60,080 nucleotides of DNA, taken from Polynucleobacter sp. UK-Gri1-W3 (GTDB taxonomy: Bacteria; Pseudomonadota; Gammaproteobacteria; Burkholderiales; Burkholderiaceae). Position numbers and translations under genes: made by a program. Position 1 is the first letter of the stretch. Each line of letters opens with the position of its first letter. The stretch is from positions 1 through 60,080 of the forward strand of contig NZ_JACVQA010000005.1 in assembly GCF_018881595.1 (NCBI RefSeq). The letters run 5' to 3'. The notes below the pieces were generated by a model. It was not told the DNA's origin and did not search any database. It saw only the letters and a program-made list of their open reading frames with translations. Shown here piece by piece: positions 18,231 to 34,522 of this stretch.

Positions 18231-19790
18231 ATGGACCAACAGGTCGATCAATTTAAGATCCCCGAAAACATAGCCACAGTTGGAAATGTACATGCTTCTG
18301 AACGCGCTCTTGTAATCGGCGCAGGGTTTGGTGGTCTTGCTGCAGCAATACGTCTAGCCATAAAAGGATATGACGTCCAGGTATTGGAAAGATTGGGAGA
18401 CGCTGGAGGTAGGGCTTATGTACATAGAAGAAATGGCTATACGTTTGATGCCGGCCCTACTATTATCACCGCGCCTTTTTTACTAGAAGAGTTATGGAGC
18501 TTGTGCGGCAAAAAAATGTCCAATGATGTTGATTTACGCGCAATGGATCCGTTTTATCAAATCCGATTTGCAGATGGCCGCATATTTAATTACACCGGTG
18601 ATCTGGAGCGAATGAAGCAAGAAATTGCCAAATTTAGTCCTAGTGATTTACCGGGTTACCTACGTTTTTTAGAAGAGGCAGAGTATTGCTACAAACTAGG
18701 GTTTGAAGAGCTGGGAGATGTTGCATTTGACAGCTTAAAAGACTTAGTAAAAGCATTTCCAAGCCTCGTCAAGATGAGGGCCTGGAATAATCTCTATAGC
18801 TTAGTTGCGAAACATATCAAAGACCCACAGCTTAGAGAAGTGATGAGCTTTCATCCATTGCTCATTGGCGGTAATCCTTTTTCGGTTACCTCTGTTTATG
18901 CATTAATTAATTCCTTAGAGCGCAAATGGGGCGTTCATTCCGCAATGGGTGGAACGGGATCAATTATTAAAGGACTTGTTGGTTTGCTAAATGGCCTTGG
19001 CGTAAGAATCCGTTATGCAAGTACCGTTAAGAAAATTAATATCGTTGACAATAAAGTAACGGGCGTAACATTGGAAAATGGTGAGGTTTTATTTGCCAAT
19101 AAGGTAGTCTGTAATGCTGATACAGCATGGACTTACAAAAATTTGATTGATCCAGAGCATCGAAAAATATGGACTGATAAAAAAATTGAGAATGGTAAGT
19201 ACTCAATGAGTCTATTTGTCTGGTATTTTGGAACTAAAAAACAATACCCAAAAATTCCACACCATATGATGCTGTTAGGTAAGCGTTATAAAGCACTTTT
19301 AGAAGATATTTTTAAACGCCATCATCTTGCTAAAGACTTTAGTCTATATTTGCATCGTCCTACAGCAACAGATCCTAGCTTAGCACCCTCAGGTTGCGAT
19401 ACCTTTTACGTACTCTCTCCCGTTCCTCATCTGGACAGTGGAACCGATTGGAAGCAAGAGGCTGAGCCTTATAGAAAAGCCATTGCAAAGATGCTTGAAG
19501 AAACTGTTTTGCCGGGCTTGCAAGAGAATTTAGTGGAATCATTTGTAATGACTCCGGAAGATTTTAAGGACAGGCTGCTTTCTTATAAGGGGGCTGCTTT
19601 TGGTTTGGAGCCCTTGCTTACTCAAAGCGCTTGGTTCAGGCCACATAACCGTAGCGAGGATATCGAGGGTCTTTATATGGTTGGGGCAAGCACTCATCCG
19701 GGTGCGGGGATTCCTGGAGTTTTGTCATCAGCCAAAGCCTTAGATTCGTTGATTGAACCCGCTAAAATATTTTCTCAAAATGCACGATAG
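18231..19790 (+). CDS. crtI: Phytoene desaturase
   Basis: CrtI (519 aa) has an N-terminal FAD-binding motif ALVIGAGFGGLAAAIRLA (residues 26-43) and the family ending GASTHPGAGIPGVLSSAK. It introduces the desaturations turning phytoene into neurosporene or lycopene; step number cannot be told from sequence. GGAAG precedes the ATG. The crtB frame starts inside its last codons. Confidence 0.96.
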   Translation: MDQQVDQFKIPENIATVGNVHASERALVIGAGFGGLAAAIRLAIKGYDVQVLERLGDAGGRAYVHRRNGYTFDAGPTIITAPFLLEELWSLCGKKMSNDVDLRAMDPFYQIRFADGRIFNYTGDLERMKQEIAKFSPSDLPGYLRFLEEAEYCYKLGFEELGDVAFDSLKDLVKAFPSLVKMRAWNNLYSLVAKHIKDPQLREVMSFHPLLIGGNPFSVTSVYALINSLERKWGVHSAMGGTGSIIKGLVGLLNGLGVRIRYASTVKKINIVDNKVTGVTLENGEVLFANKVVCNADTAWTYKNLIDPEHRKIWTDKKIENGKYSMSLFVWYFGTKKQYPKIPHHMMLLGKRYKALLEDIFKRHHLAKDFSLYLHRPTATDPSLAPSGCDTFYVLSPVPHLDSGTDWKQEAEPYRKAIAKMLEETVLPGLQENLVESFVMTPEDFKDRLLSYKGAAFGLEPLLTQSAWFRPHNRSEDIEGLYMVGASTHPGAGIPGVLSSAKALDSLIEPAKIFSQNAR

Positions 19791-20838
19791 AGCTATTACC
19801 TCCGAATACGGTTTTCAGCTTGATCTACTCTCTTGCGAGAGCTTGATGAGGGATGGCTCCAAGTCCTTTTTTTCTGCATCCAGGATACTGCCTTCTAATA
19901 TTCGTGATTCTGCTATAGCGTTATATGCTTTTTGTCGTTTATTAGACGACATGGTGGACGACCAAAATGCGTCTGATAATGTTATCGAGCAGATTGAATA
20001 TCGATTAGATCGTATCTATTCAAAAAATCCACTAGATATACCCGCGGATAGAGCTTTAGCTCTTGTAGTTGAGCGATTTTTAATTCCTCGAAGTCTTCTG
20101 GAGGCGCTGGTAGAGGGATTTAAGTGGGATCGTACTGGTCGCCAATATCAAACCATAGAAGAGTTATGTGACTATGCTGCGAGAGTTGCTTCCACAGTTG
20201 GTGTCATGATGACTCTGATTATGGGTATACGGGATCGGGCTGTATTAGAGCGTGCATGCGAGCTTGGCTTGGCAATGCAGTTGACTAATATTGCGCGGGA
20301 TGTAGGAGAGGATGCCAGAAACCAGCGCCTCTATCTTCCTAGGGATTGGCTTAAAGAAGAAAATATAGACCCTGATCAATGGCTAAAAAATCCTATTTTT
20401 AATGATGGTATCTTGCGAGTGAATCAAAAGCTTATTCAGTACGCCGATGATTTATATGCTCGTTCGGCATTTGGATTCTCTGGTTTACCAAGAAATTGTC
20501 GATCAGCCATAGCTGCTGCTAGTTTAATTTATTCAGAAATCGGTAGACAAATTGAGCGACAGGGGATGGATTCGGTTACAAAAAGAGCTGTCGTATCAAA
20601 GAGAAGAAAAATTTTATTACTATTCAAATCTCTTGGGGCGGCTATCTATAGTGCAAAACTAGTGCAGAGTTTAGATCCCATTCCTGCAATACAATTTTTG
20701 GTTGATGCGGTAGAGCCAGAAGGACGGTACGCGCATTACAGCGGATCTGTTGAAGATAGGCTCATTTGGGTTGTTAGTCTTCTGGAAAAAGTAGAGCATA
20801 GAAAAATAGACTCATACCATTCTTTTGCTCGGCATTAG
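19780..20838 (+). CDS. crtB: 15-cis-phytoene synthase
   Basis: CrtB condenses two GGPP to phytoene. The aspartate-rich motif LLDDMVDDQ and the second motif TNIARDVGEDA are clear, and GSKSFFSASRILP is typical. I choose the ATG at 19780 (352 aa, 11-nt overlap with crtI); an in-frame ATG at 19753 would add nine residues. Neither has a strong ribosome site, so translation is probably coupled. It converges on crtC with 33 bp between stops. Confidence 0.95.
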   Translation: MHDRAITSEYGFQLDLLSCESLMRDGSKSFFSASRILPSNIRDSAIALYAFCRLLDDMVDDQNASDNVIEQIEYRLDRIYSKNPLDIPADRALALVVERFLIPRSLLEALVEGFKWDRTGRQYQTIEELCDYAARVASTVGVMMTLIMGIRDRAVLERACELGLAMQLTNIARDVGEDARNQRLYLPRDWLKEENIDPDQWLKNPIFNDGILRVNQKLIQYADDLYARSAFGFSGLPRNCRSAIAAASLIYSEIGRQIERQGMDSVTKRAVVSKRRKILLLFKSLGAAIYSAKLVQSLDPIPAIQFLVDAVEPEGRYAHYSGSVEDRLIWVVSLLEKVEHRKIDSYHSFARH

Positions 20839-20871
20839 CATTGCTTAGCTGTCTTCTATATTGCTAGTTTA

Positions 20872-21951
20872 TTAATATATACGCGTTGGATTTCTAGGCA
20901 TTCTCCATGGCAGCATAAATTGGACAATGTTGGATTCCAGGCGTTTTATATTTAATGTTTCATGCATCGAAATGACATCCTCTCCAAGTAGTTTTGATGC
21001 AATCATCGAGCGAGCATAAAAAGGCGTATCTTCGAAGGTATTCATTACCGTTACCTTGTGATCTGACTCAGAACGCATATTTCGCTGAATTCTCCATCCT
21101 GTTTTGCGAAGTTCAACTCTATTTGGCGCCAAAAAATCCTCAGTGCTACCATCCAATTTAAAGATGGTTGCCAAAACCTTTTCAACTCCGTTCTTTTGCC
21201 GCACATCATAAATTACAGCAGTGCTTCCATCTTTTAAGTGAGCTCGTGACCAATCCCACTCACTAAAGGGTTTATTGATTGCCTCATCTCCCTCATTAGA
21301 GTCAAAGTAAGCATTACCAATCCAGTTTAGATTAGGTTTATTGAAAGAGACTTCGACTCTGGAGGAGGGCGCTATTGGTCCCCAGCGATGCTTCTGTTGA
21401 TCATCTAGGGCTACTACATGATTAAAAAGTTGCTCTGTAAATACTTTGATGGTTCCCTGAACTCTTTGACCAAGCAAAGGAACTCGCTCATTAATGGTGA
21501 TAGTAAGAGCGTTATCGTTCCAGCTTAACTGACTGGGACCTATAGTGAACTGATTGGCTGTGCGATGGATTGCATTTTTGCCCCTTTCAGTCATCGTCCA
21601 ATATTTTTTGGTTGGCGTATAAAGCGCAACATTAATGGAACAAAAGTCTTCAGCTTGTGCAGGCTTGCTTTTATTTGCCCAAGCGTAATAGGGAGAAAAG
21701 ACGCTGCCAACAAAGGCAATAATGCTAAACCCATTTAAACCATCATCACTAAGGCCGTCAATGTACCACCAAAGATAGTTGCCCGGATTTACCGCTTGGT
21801 CAAACCTAGGCGATCCATCAGGGTTGCGGCCGCCAATCGTCCTGACATTGCCGCCATTGGAACTCCCGGACCTGGGTGGGTGCTGCCTCCCGCTAGGAGC
21901 AGATTGTTGATTTGCGATTGAGAACCTAGTCTGTGAAATGAGCTCATCCAT
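20872..21951 (-). CDS. crtC: Acyclic carotenoid 1,2-hydratase CrtC
   Basis: CrtC adds water to neurosporene/lycopene ends. The lipocalin-like core is recognisable from FDQAVNPGNYLWWYIDGLSDDG, FVGSVFSPYYAWA and the C-terminal ARSMIASKLLGED and MHETLNIKR. The family-like N-terminus begins around 21800, but no ATG, GTG or TTG exists in frame between there and the ATG at 21951. The start given therefore makes a 163-nt overlap with crtD; an ATT start near 21838 is the alternative. The open frame extends further, to 22092. Confidence 0.85.
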   Translation of the reverse strand: MDELISQTRFSIANQQSAPSGRQHPPRSGSSNGGNVRTIGGRNPDGSPRFDQAVNPGNYLWWYIDGLSDDGLNGFSIIAFVGSVFSPYYAWANKSKPAQAEDFCSINVALYTPTKKYWTMTERGKNAIHRTANQFTIGPSQLSWNDNALTITINERVPLLGQRVQGTIKVFTEQLFNHVVALDDQQKHRWGPIAPSSRVEVSFNKPNLNWIGNAYFDSNEGDEAINKPFSEWDWSRAHLKDGSTAVIYDVRQKNGVEKVLATIFKLDGSTEDFLAPNRVELRKTGWRIQRNMRSESDHKVTVMNTFEDTPFYARSMIASKLLGEDVISMHETLNIKRLESNIVQFMLPWRMPRNPTRIY

Positions 21952-23282
21952 CCATGAGTTGCTTGGCCATATAGCGCTCCGCCTCGACCCGGAAATAGCA
22001 TTGAGAAATCCTGAGGGGTCGTTCGCGTAATTTGGGCATCCTCCAGCTGGAGTCCATATTTGTTCATGATTGAAAATGCTTTTTGTTCGCATTGATCGAT
22101 TTCCTCATTGTTATAAGGTTTTTTTGAGCCATTCGCAGGTGCATTTACTAAACAAAACAATCTTTCAGGCTGATTATTCTCAAGTGCTAAATCATTTCTA
22201 TCTTGAGCGCAGATATAGACTGTTGGGTTGAGTGGAAGGCGCTGTTTTTCAAAAATATCAGAAAATTCGCTCTGATAGGGCTGATTAAAAAACACGTTAT
22301 GACGCACCAGAGGGAATCCAGAGGATTTCACCTTCATTGACCAAGTCACCGCTGATAGGGAGTCTGTTTGTTTGAGCTTGGAAGGTATCGCAGTACTTAC
22401 TCTCTCGCCTAATAAGTGATTTTTTAAAGCGTTTACATCACCATTAAAAATGAGGTAATCACATTCTAGAAATTCACCACTTTTGAGATGTACACCACTA
22501 ATTTGCGAACCAGCCAGCTCAAGATAATCAACCTCTGAGTCATAGCGGAATTTACAACCCTTTTTTTGTGCTAACCTAGCTATTACCTCAGGTATTTTTG
22601 CTATGCCACCTTTGATTGACCAAACTCCATCCATTTCTACTTGGGCAATCAACATCAGAGTTGCCGGAGCTAAATAGGGAGACGAGCCACAGTAAGTTGC
22701 ATAACGTCCAAAGAGTTGATGTAAGCGTGGGTCTGGAAAGTATTTTTCTAGAGCGGACCAAAGACTGCTAAAGGGTCCGATATCCCATAATATTTTACTT
22801 TTCTCAATTCCTAATGCACCCATCATTCCCAGCATGCTGGGGCGTGTAGATTCTATAAAGGGCTGTTTTAAGGATTCGTAAACTTTTTTAGCTTTACTAC
22901 AGAACTCTAAAAATAATTGTGCTTGTTTGGGATTGCAAAACTGAGCGATAGCATCTGCGCTTTTTTTGTTGTCAGCATATAAGTCTAGATAGTCGTCGCC
23001 CCAACTATGTCTAGCAAGGATATCTAAAGCCTCTAACTCAAATTCAGAAGAAAAATTTTCATCACAATTATCAAATAATTTTTCAAAAACCCAGCGCATT
23101 GTAAAGACCGTAGGCCCTGAATCTATCAACGCACCATCAATATCGATTTGACGAATTTTCCCTCCTGGGTAGCTATTCTTTTCAAGAATGGTAACGTTGA
23201 GACCATGGTGAGCTAGCTCTAGAGCGGCTGTAAGACCAGCAATACCTGCACCAACTATGAGGACCTTAGGGGATTTGGACAT
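21789..23282 (-). CDS. crtD: Hydroxy/methoxyneurosporene desaturase CrtD
   Basis: This CrtI-family FAD desaturase (497 aa from the chosen start) introduces the 3,4 double bond of spheroidene/spirilloxanthin carotenoids. The motif VLIVGAGIAGLTAALELA lies at the N-terminus and GGSTHPGPGVPMAAMSG at the C-terminus. The ATG at 23282, with AAGG upstream, overlaps the crtA stop by 17 nt; an ATG at 23300 is less likely. CrtC begins inside its 3' end. Confidence 0.93.
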   Translation of the reverse strand: MSKSPKVLIVGAGIAGLTAALELAHHGLNVTILEKNSYPGGKIRQIDIDGALIDSGPTVFTMRWVFEKLFDNCDENFSSEFELEALDILARHSWGDDYLDLYADNKKSADAIAQFCNPKQAQLFLEFCSKAKKVYESLKQPFIESTRPSMLGMMGALGIEKSKILWDIGPFSSLWSALEKYFPDPRLHQLFGRYATYCGSSPYLAPATLMLIAQVEMDGVWSIKGGIAKIPEVIARLAQKKGCKFRYDSEVDYLELAGSQISGVHLKSGEFLECDYLIFNGDVNALKNHLLGERVSTAIPSKLKQTDSLSAVTWSMKVKSSGFPLVRHNVFFNQPYQSEFSDIFEKQRLPLNPTVYICAQDRNDLALENNQPERLFCLVNAPANGSKKPYNNEEIDQCEQKAFSIMNKYGLQLEDAQITRTTPQDFSMLFPGRGGALYGQATHGWMSSFHRLGSQSQINNLLLAGGSTHPGPGVPMAAMSGRLAAATLMDRLGLTKR

Positions 23283-23958
23283 ATTTGCCTTGCCAAACAC
23301 CGCTTGCTGAGCCGACCTTAAAGCGAGTGAACATAGATTCTGAAAAGTAATTCTCTCCGTACGCTGCTTTTATGGCCGAGAGATGTGCGCCTGATTGTGC
23401 ATACGCATCAATGGATTTGAGATTTTCCCAGATAGTAAATGTAGCTTGACGAAAGTAGGGTGCTTCTCCTAGTCCAGCCGTCAGAATCGATCCTGATGCT
23501 TCTTTAATAGCTTCTTCTGCTGGTTTTGCTTTGGCCCAAAATTTCACTGCTTTGAAAGGTCTTATTGATGCCCTGGTAAGAGATGCTATGAGCCCACTTT
23601 CAGGGGGAGAGCTTAAATCATTTATTGAGAAGCCTGACCATGATCCTCGGCTGGAATAAGCAAAGAGTGTAGCTATAAAGAACTCATTAGCATGGGATCT
23701 GTACGCTTTGACAGTGGGAGATGCTTGCTGAAAAATTTCTGCGTTTTGTTTTGTATCAAAAATACAAAAGAATCCCTGTTTAGTAAGACTTGGCTTGGTA
23801 CTAAAGCCACCATTGAAACCTGACCCTAGGATCTTACAAAAGAGGAGGCCTGGAATATTCCTGAATGGAAATTTACCAAAAATATAGCGACTAAACCCCC
23901 ACAACCTAGATCCAGACGCAATATCTATTAAAACCAGTACTGCCGTCTGTTCACTCAT
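23266..23958 (-). CDS. crtA: Spheroidene monooxygenase CrtA
   Basis: CrtA (230 aa) inserts the oxygen-derived 2-keto group that gives spheroidenone or keto-spirilloxanthins. Family signatures are CKILGSGFNGGF, PSLTKQGFFCIFD and FAYSSRGSWSG. It starts 6 nt after the ppsR stop without a clear ribosome site, so coupling to ppsR is likely. Its product needs O2, fitting an aerobic phototroph. Confidence 0.92.
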   Translation of the reverse strand: MSEQTAVLVLIDIASGSRLWGFSRYIFGKFPFRNIPGLLFCKILGSGFNGGFSTKPSLTKQGFFCIFDTKQNAEIFQQASPTVKAYRSHANEFFIATLFAYSSRGSWSGFSINDLSSPPESGLIASLTRASIRPFKAVKFWAKAKPAEEAIKEASGSILTAGLGEAPYFRQATFTIWENLKSIDAYAQSGAHLSAIKAAYGENYFSESMFTRFKVGSASGVWQGKYVQIP

Positions 23959-23964
23959 GAGGTC

Positions 23965-25389
23965 TTATGAATCTAAATCATCGCTAACGTTGTTATCGAC
24001 AATACCAAAACGTCTCATTTTGATATAGAGACCTTGGCGTGATAATCCCAGCAGCTCGGCAGCTGAGGCCCTGTTAGACATGGTGAGATCGAGGGCTGCT
24101 AGGATACAAAGTTTTTCAATAATGTCTGTTGTTTCAGTGACAATTTGCTTAAGCGGAACTTTGCCAACTAATTGGGTAAGCTCTTTTGCATTCTTGCCCA
24201 AGTTATCTGATTTGCTTGCTGGCTCACGAGAAGTTTTTGATATTTGATGAATGCCAATGGCTACAGCTGATAATTTTCCAGCATTGAAATTTGTTGCCGA
24301 TATGACAACATTTATCGGTGAGCTGCCATCATCAGTAGTGATGGTGCTTGCATAGTCTTTAATTACTCCATACTCACGTACAGTCCCTAGAATAATTTTT
24401 AAATCAATACTGGCTCTACCAAGCCATAGCTCAAAAGACTTACCAAGAATATTATCTTTCTGAGTAGTTTGTGACATTGAAAGAAAAGCGTTATTCGCGG
24501 TCAAAATAACGCCATTTGTACTGCAAATGATGAAGCCATCTTGGAAATCTTCGATTGCTTGTGATACCAAGACGCTTTGATCGCTTGCATTACCAACTTG
24601 AATGCCGCTAGCTTTAGGCTTTACCGTAACTAGGCAGATATTGTGATTACCTTCGCGTAAAAGTACGCTGGAAATTTCTACATCTTCCTGAAGGTTCTCT
24701 AGGGTCGAATGAATAGAGGATTGCATGATCCCCGACTTAGATCCAGTAAGGTATTCTTGTATAGCGACATGATCCTTAGTCGGAAAAAGATTGGTAAATA
24801 GCTTGCCCTGAATCTTTTTAAGATCACCTACTAAAAACCCGGCGGATTTATTTACTTCTAAAATTTTCAGCGTCAAGCTATCAACAATTAAATAGGCCTG
24901 ATCAATGCTATTAAATAATTGTAAGTATCGATTTTCTATTGCATGAAGACTTGCATAGTCCCGCTCAATTTCTTGTTGAGATTGAACTAATTTTTGTTGA
25001 AGGGCGGATAGGCCGCTAAGATCTTTACCGATTGCAATCAGCTTATTTTGTTGCTGAAAAAAAAGCGTACTAAATTGAATGGGAATGGAAGAAGAGTCAC
25101 CCATCTCTTGATTTACTTGACGCCAATTCTGCTCTTCACTATTGCTAGTTGTTTTAAGTAGTGCGTTTACCTTCGGCTGGCTATCAATCGCAACAGTGTC
25201 TATCCATTTTTTCCCAAGCAATGACTGTGTCTTGGTATGAACTGGTTTTGAGCCGTCGATGACTTTCTCAATCATTCCAGATTGATCGATGACTAAAACG
25301 AGATCTACAGAATGAGCAAGCAGAGAAGCTGCTTGATTTACATTTAATGTATTTAGTTCAGGTGTGGCTAAATTCACAATTTTGGTCAC
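23965..25389 (-). CDS. ppsR: PpsR/CrtJ photosynthesis repressor
   Basis: This 474-aa regulator has an N-terminal PAS-like region, a glutamine-rich coiled segment (about residues 130-150, KLVQSQQEIERDY), two further PAS domains and a C-terminal Fis-type helix-turn-helix (AAELLGLSRQGLYIKMRRFG). Cys428 in EKLCILAALDLT sits at the position of the redox-active Cys in the DNA-binding domain of CrtJ/PpsR. It should bind the TGT-N12-ACA boxes found here. It lies between aerR and crtA in one operon, so it is likely autoregulated. Confidence 0.95.
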   Translation of the reverse strand: MTKIVNLATPELNTLNVNQAASLLAHSVDLVLVIDQSGMIEKVIDGSKPVHTKTQSLLGKKWIDTVAIDSQPKVNALLKTTSNSEEQNWRQVNQEMGDSSSIPIQFSTLFFQQQNKLIAIGKDLSGLSALQQKLVQSQQEIERDYASLHAIENRYLQLFNSIDQAYLIVDSLTLKILEVNKSAGFLVGDLKKIQGKLFTNLFPTKDHVAIQEYLTGSKSGIMQSSIHSTLENLQEDVEISSVLLREGNHNICLVTVKPKASGIQVGNASDQSVLVSQAIEDFQDGFIICSTNGVILTANNAFLSMSQTTQKDNILGKSFELWLGRASIDLKIILGTVREYGVIKDYASTITTDDGSSPINVVISATNFNAGKLSAVAIGIHQISKTSREPASKSDNLGKNAKELTQLVGKVPLKQIVTETTDIIEKLCILAALDLTMSNRASAAELLGLSRQGLYIKMRRFGIVDNNVSDDLDS

Positions 25390-25411
25390 AATATTTTTTC
25401 TACTTATGCAT

Positions 25412-26245
25412 CTAAGTGTTATTTTCTATTAGGCTGAGATGCTGATCTAACTTTTGCACAGATTCTTTAGGAGTAAAAGCTTTGACATCTGCCTGAATAT
25501 GATTAAACTTTTCAGGCGCTTTATTATAGAGCGGACCTCCAATTAGAACAAGGATTTGAGGGTTATTAGATTTTCCCTTGAGTAACTTAATTAAGCTTGG
25601 AAGCTCCTGAAGTTGCTCATAAGTAGAAATAGATATTCCTAATACATGGTGATGTTTTGATTCAATTTCATGAATTATTGCATTCAGTCCATTATTAGCT
25701 GGCCGATAAACCTGCCAGCCAGAATAGGTAAAGAAGTTAGATAAGATTAATGTTCCAAGAGAGTGCTGTGAGTCCGGAAAGAGGGAGATCAGAATTGATT
25801 TGTCCTGTCGCTTTTCTAATTGAGTAGCTTGGAATAAGTAATCCAGTTTATGTATTGCGCGCTCTAGCTTTCCAACCCCAATGGATACCTCGGCAAAACT
25901 TAATGTATCCTCCTCCCATTGCTTCCCCAGCTTCTTGGCGATTTCGGGAATAAGCTCTAAAACAATATAGTTAATTGATACTCCATGAGTTTTTAATACG
26001 GTGATTGCAAGCTCGAATGCGCCTTCTTCTGCATCAAGTAATAACTCAGTAATTTTGCATACCTGCTCTTCGTTTAACGCTTTTTGGTTTTTATGTTGAG
26101 CTGCTGGAGTTTGAATCCAGCTTTCATTGGATGGTGGGTTAAGGGTTGACTTATCAACCTTGCGTTCAATCTCTTCAATTAGCCTGGGTAATTGAGTGCT
26201 GAAAACTTCCCTGATGAGTTCTTTTTTGACTAAGGTGTCCATCAA
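25412..26245 (-). CDS. aerR: AerR/PpaA-type B12-binding antirepressor
   Basis: This 277-aa protein has a B12-binding helical domain with LGKQWEEDTLSFAEVSIG (near 105-123) and a Rossmann-like cobalamin domain with PDSQHSLG (His161 as candidate ligand) and VLIGGPLY. This fits the AerR/PpaA family (SCHIC domain), light-sensitive cobalamin proteins that modulate PpsR/CrtJ. CGGGAG precedes the ATG. It is first in the aerR-ppsR-crtADC operon, divergent from bchF, with a perfect PpsR box 40 bp upstream. Confidence 0.9.
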   Translation of the reverse strand: MMDTLVKKELIREVFSTQLPRLIEEIERKVDKSTLNPPSNESWIQTPAAQHKNQKALNEEQVCKITELLLDAEEGAFELAITVLKTHGVSINYIVLELIPEIAKKLGKQWEEDTLSFAEVSIGVGKLERAIHKLDYLFQATQLEKRQDKSILISLFPDSQHSLGTLILSNFFTYSGWQVYRPANNGLNAIIHEIESKHHHVLGISISTYEQLQELPSLIKLLKGKSNNPQILVLIGGPLYNKAPEKFNHIQADVKAFTPKESVQKLDQHLSLIENNT

Positions 26246-26285
26246 TGCTCCCGAGGATAAAAGTTGCTTATCAACGTTACTTATA

Positions 26286-26303
26286 TGTAAAATAAATATT
26301 ACA
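26286..26303. promoter_or_regulatory. PpsR box upstream of aerR
   Basis: TGTAAAATAAATATTACA is an exact TGT-N12-ACA palindrome with extended TGTAA/TTACA arms. It overlaps a possible minus-strand -10 (TAATAT) and so probably represses aerR-ppsR-crtADC. Confidence 0.8.
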
Positions 26304-26355
26304 TTTATGTCCTTAATAATGCAATTATTTTTGATATTTAAGGGTTATTACCTAC

Positions 26356-26375
26356 CTAAATAGGGGTAAGTACTA
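26356..26375 (+). promoter_or_regulatory. Shared upstream element, bchF copy
   Basis: CTAAATAGGGGTAAGTACTA matches the bchC copy at 18 of 20 bases. Its TAGGGGT core lies 29 bp before the bchF PpsR-like box. A further TAAGGGTT occurs at 26339-26346. Confidence 0.5.
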
Positions 26376-26396
26376 GTTTTAGTAAGGCGTATTTGG

Positions 26397-26414
26397 CGTA
26401 AAGTTTTGTTTACA
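26397..26414 (+). promoter_or_regulatory. PpsR-like box upstream of bchF
   Basis: CGTAAAGTTTTGTTTACA differs from TGT-N12-ACA by one base and keeps perfect GTAAA/TTTAC arms. It lies 26 bp before the bchF ATG, which has no Shine-Dalgarno. Confidence 0.6.
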
Positions 26415-26440
26415 CAAAGCCAATAAGACAGCGCCAAAAA

Positions 26441-28203
<1,763 letters not shown>

Positions 28204-28214
28204 GGAATAGGTCC

Positions 28215-29826
28215 ATGCAACTAACACTCTGGACTTATGAAGGCCCTCCACATATTGGTGCAATGCGAATTGCTGCATCAATGACTGACTTACATTATGT
28301 TTTGCATTCTCCCCAGGGAGATACTTACGCAGATTTACTATTTACGATGATTGGCAGGTCTCGTAAGCGTCCTCCAGTTACCTATACGACCTTTCAGGCA
28401 AGGGATCTAGGAGGGGATACTGCCCAGCTATTTCAGGATTCTGTGAATAACGCATATCAGCGTTTTCAACCTAAGGCGATGATTGTCGGAGCATCTTGTA
28501 CTGCTGAGTTAATTCAGGATGACCCAGGTGGTCTAGCTAGAGCACTTACTCTGCCAATTCCGGTGATTCCTCTAGAGCTACCTTCGTATCAGAAAAAGGA
28601 AAACTGGGGTGCCTCAGAAACTTTCTATCACATTGTTCGTGGTTTGGTAGCTGTAGATAAATCCATTTCAGCTCAGCAGTATCAAGAGAATCGCACTGCT
28701 AGTAAGCAAGAAGGTCAGAAACCTACTTGCAATATTTTGGGACCAACAGCCTTAGGGTTCAGAAATCGTGATGATGTACAGGAGATTCAGGGCTTATTGG
28801 AATCTATGGGCATTGAAGTGAGGGTAGTAGCCCCTTTAAATGCATCTGTATCTGATCTGGCCAAGATCCCGGCGGCTGATTTCAATGTATCACTCTATCC
28901 TGAGATTAGTCAGCTGACTTGCACTTGGTTGAATAAAACCTTTGGACAGCCATTTACAAAGATTATTCCAATTGGTACTAAAGCGACTAAGGCATTTATT
29001 GAGGAGGTAGCACGGCTCGCCAATCTCAATCCTGAGTCCACCTTAGCAAATCAAGAGGAGCGGGCACACTGGTATGCAAAATCAGTTGACTCTACTTATT
29101 TAACTGATAAACGGGTATTTATTTTTGGTGATGCAAGTCACGTTATCGCTGCAGCCAAGGTGGCCGCAGATGAAATTGGTTTTAAGGTAGTCGGTTTAGG
29201 AACATATAGCCGTGAATTTGCTCGTGAAGTACGCGAAGCAGCAAAACTGTACGATGTTGAAGCGCTCATTACTGATGATTATTTAGAGGTCGAGCAAAAA
29301 GTATCTGAATTAGCTCCAGATCTAGTTTTAGGTACTCAGATGGAGCGCCATATCGCTAAGAGATTAGGCATTCCTTGTGCAGTAATTTCTGCACCAGTGC
29401 ATGTACAAGACTTCCCTGCGCGCTATTCCCCTCAGATGGGCTTTGAGGGTGCCAATGTCTTATTTGATACTTGGATTCATCCTCTGATGATGGGGCTTGA
29501 AGAGCATCTGATCATGATGTTTCGGGATGATTTTGAATTTAGTGCAAAAGCTGCGCCTTCTCATTTAGGGCATGCAGCCCCACCCGAATCTAGCCAGTCA
29601 AAGACCTCACAGATTTCTGTAGCAAGCCCATCCCCCATCAAGATTAATGCAGGAGAGGCAATATCTAGCTCTGTTGATAGTTTGTGGGCTGCCGATGCTG
29701 AAAAAGAGTTGGGAAAGATTCCATTTTTTGTCAGAGGGAAGGCGCGTCGTAATACTGAAAAATTTGCAGTTGAGCATGGTATTAGTCACATCACCATTGA
29801 AACCCTCTACGATGCAAAGGCTCACT

Positions 29827-29837
<11 letters not shown>
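28215..29837 (+). CDS. bchB: Light-independent protochlorophyllide reductase subunit B
   Basis: BchB (540 aa) completes the DPOR catalytic heterotetramer. The N-terminal [18 protein letters not shown] and Asp36 in [12 protein letters not shown] (the unusual Asp ligand of the NB-cluster) are present. The C-terminal PCP-reductase domain ([20 protein letters not shown]) is complete. It overlaps bchH by 11 nt. Confidence 0.96.
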
Positions 29838-34520
<4,683 letters not shown>

Positions 34521-34522
34521 TC

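Noticed and set aside
29647..29826. Upstream extension of bchH inside bchB
   Set aside because: The frame is open but lies in the conserved bchB 3' end, shows no BchH similarity, and ATG 29827 has a suitable ribosome site.
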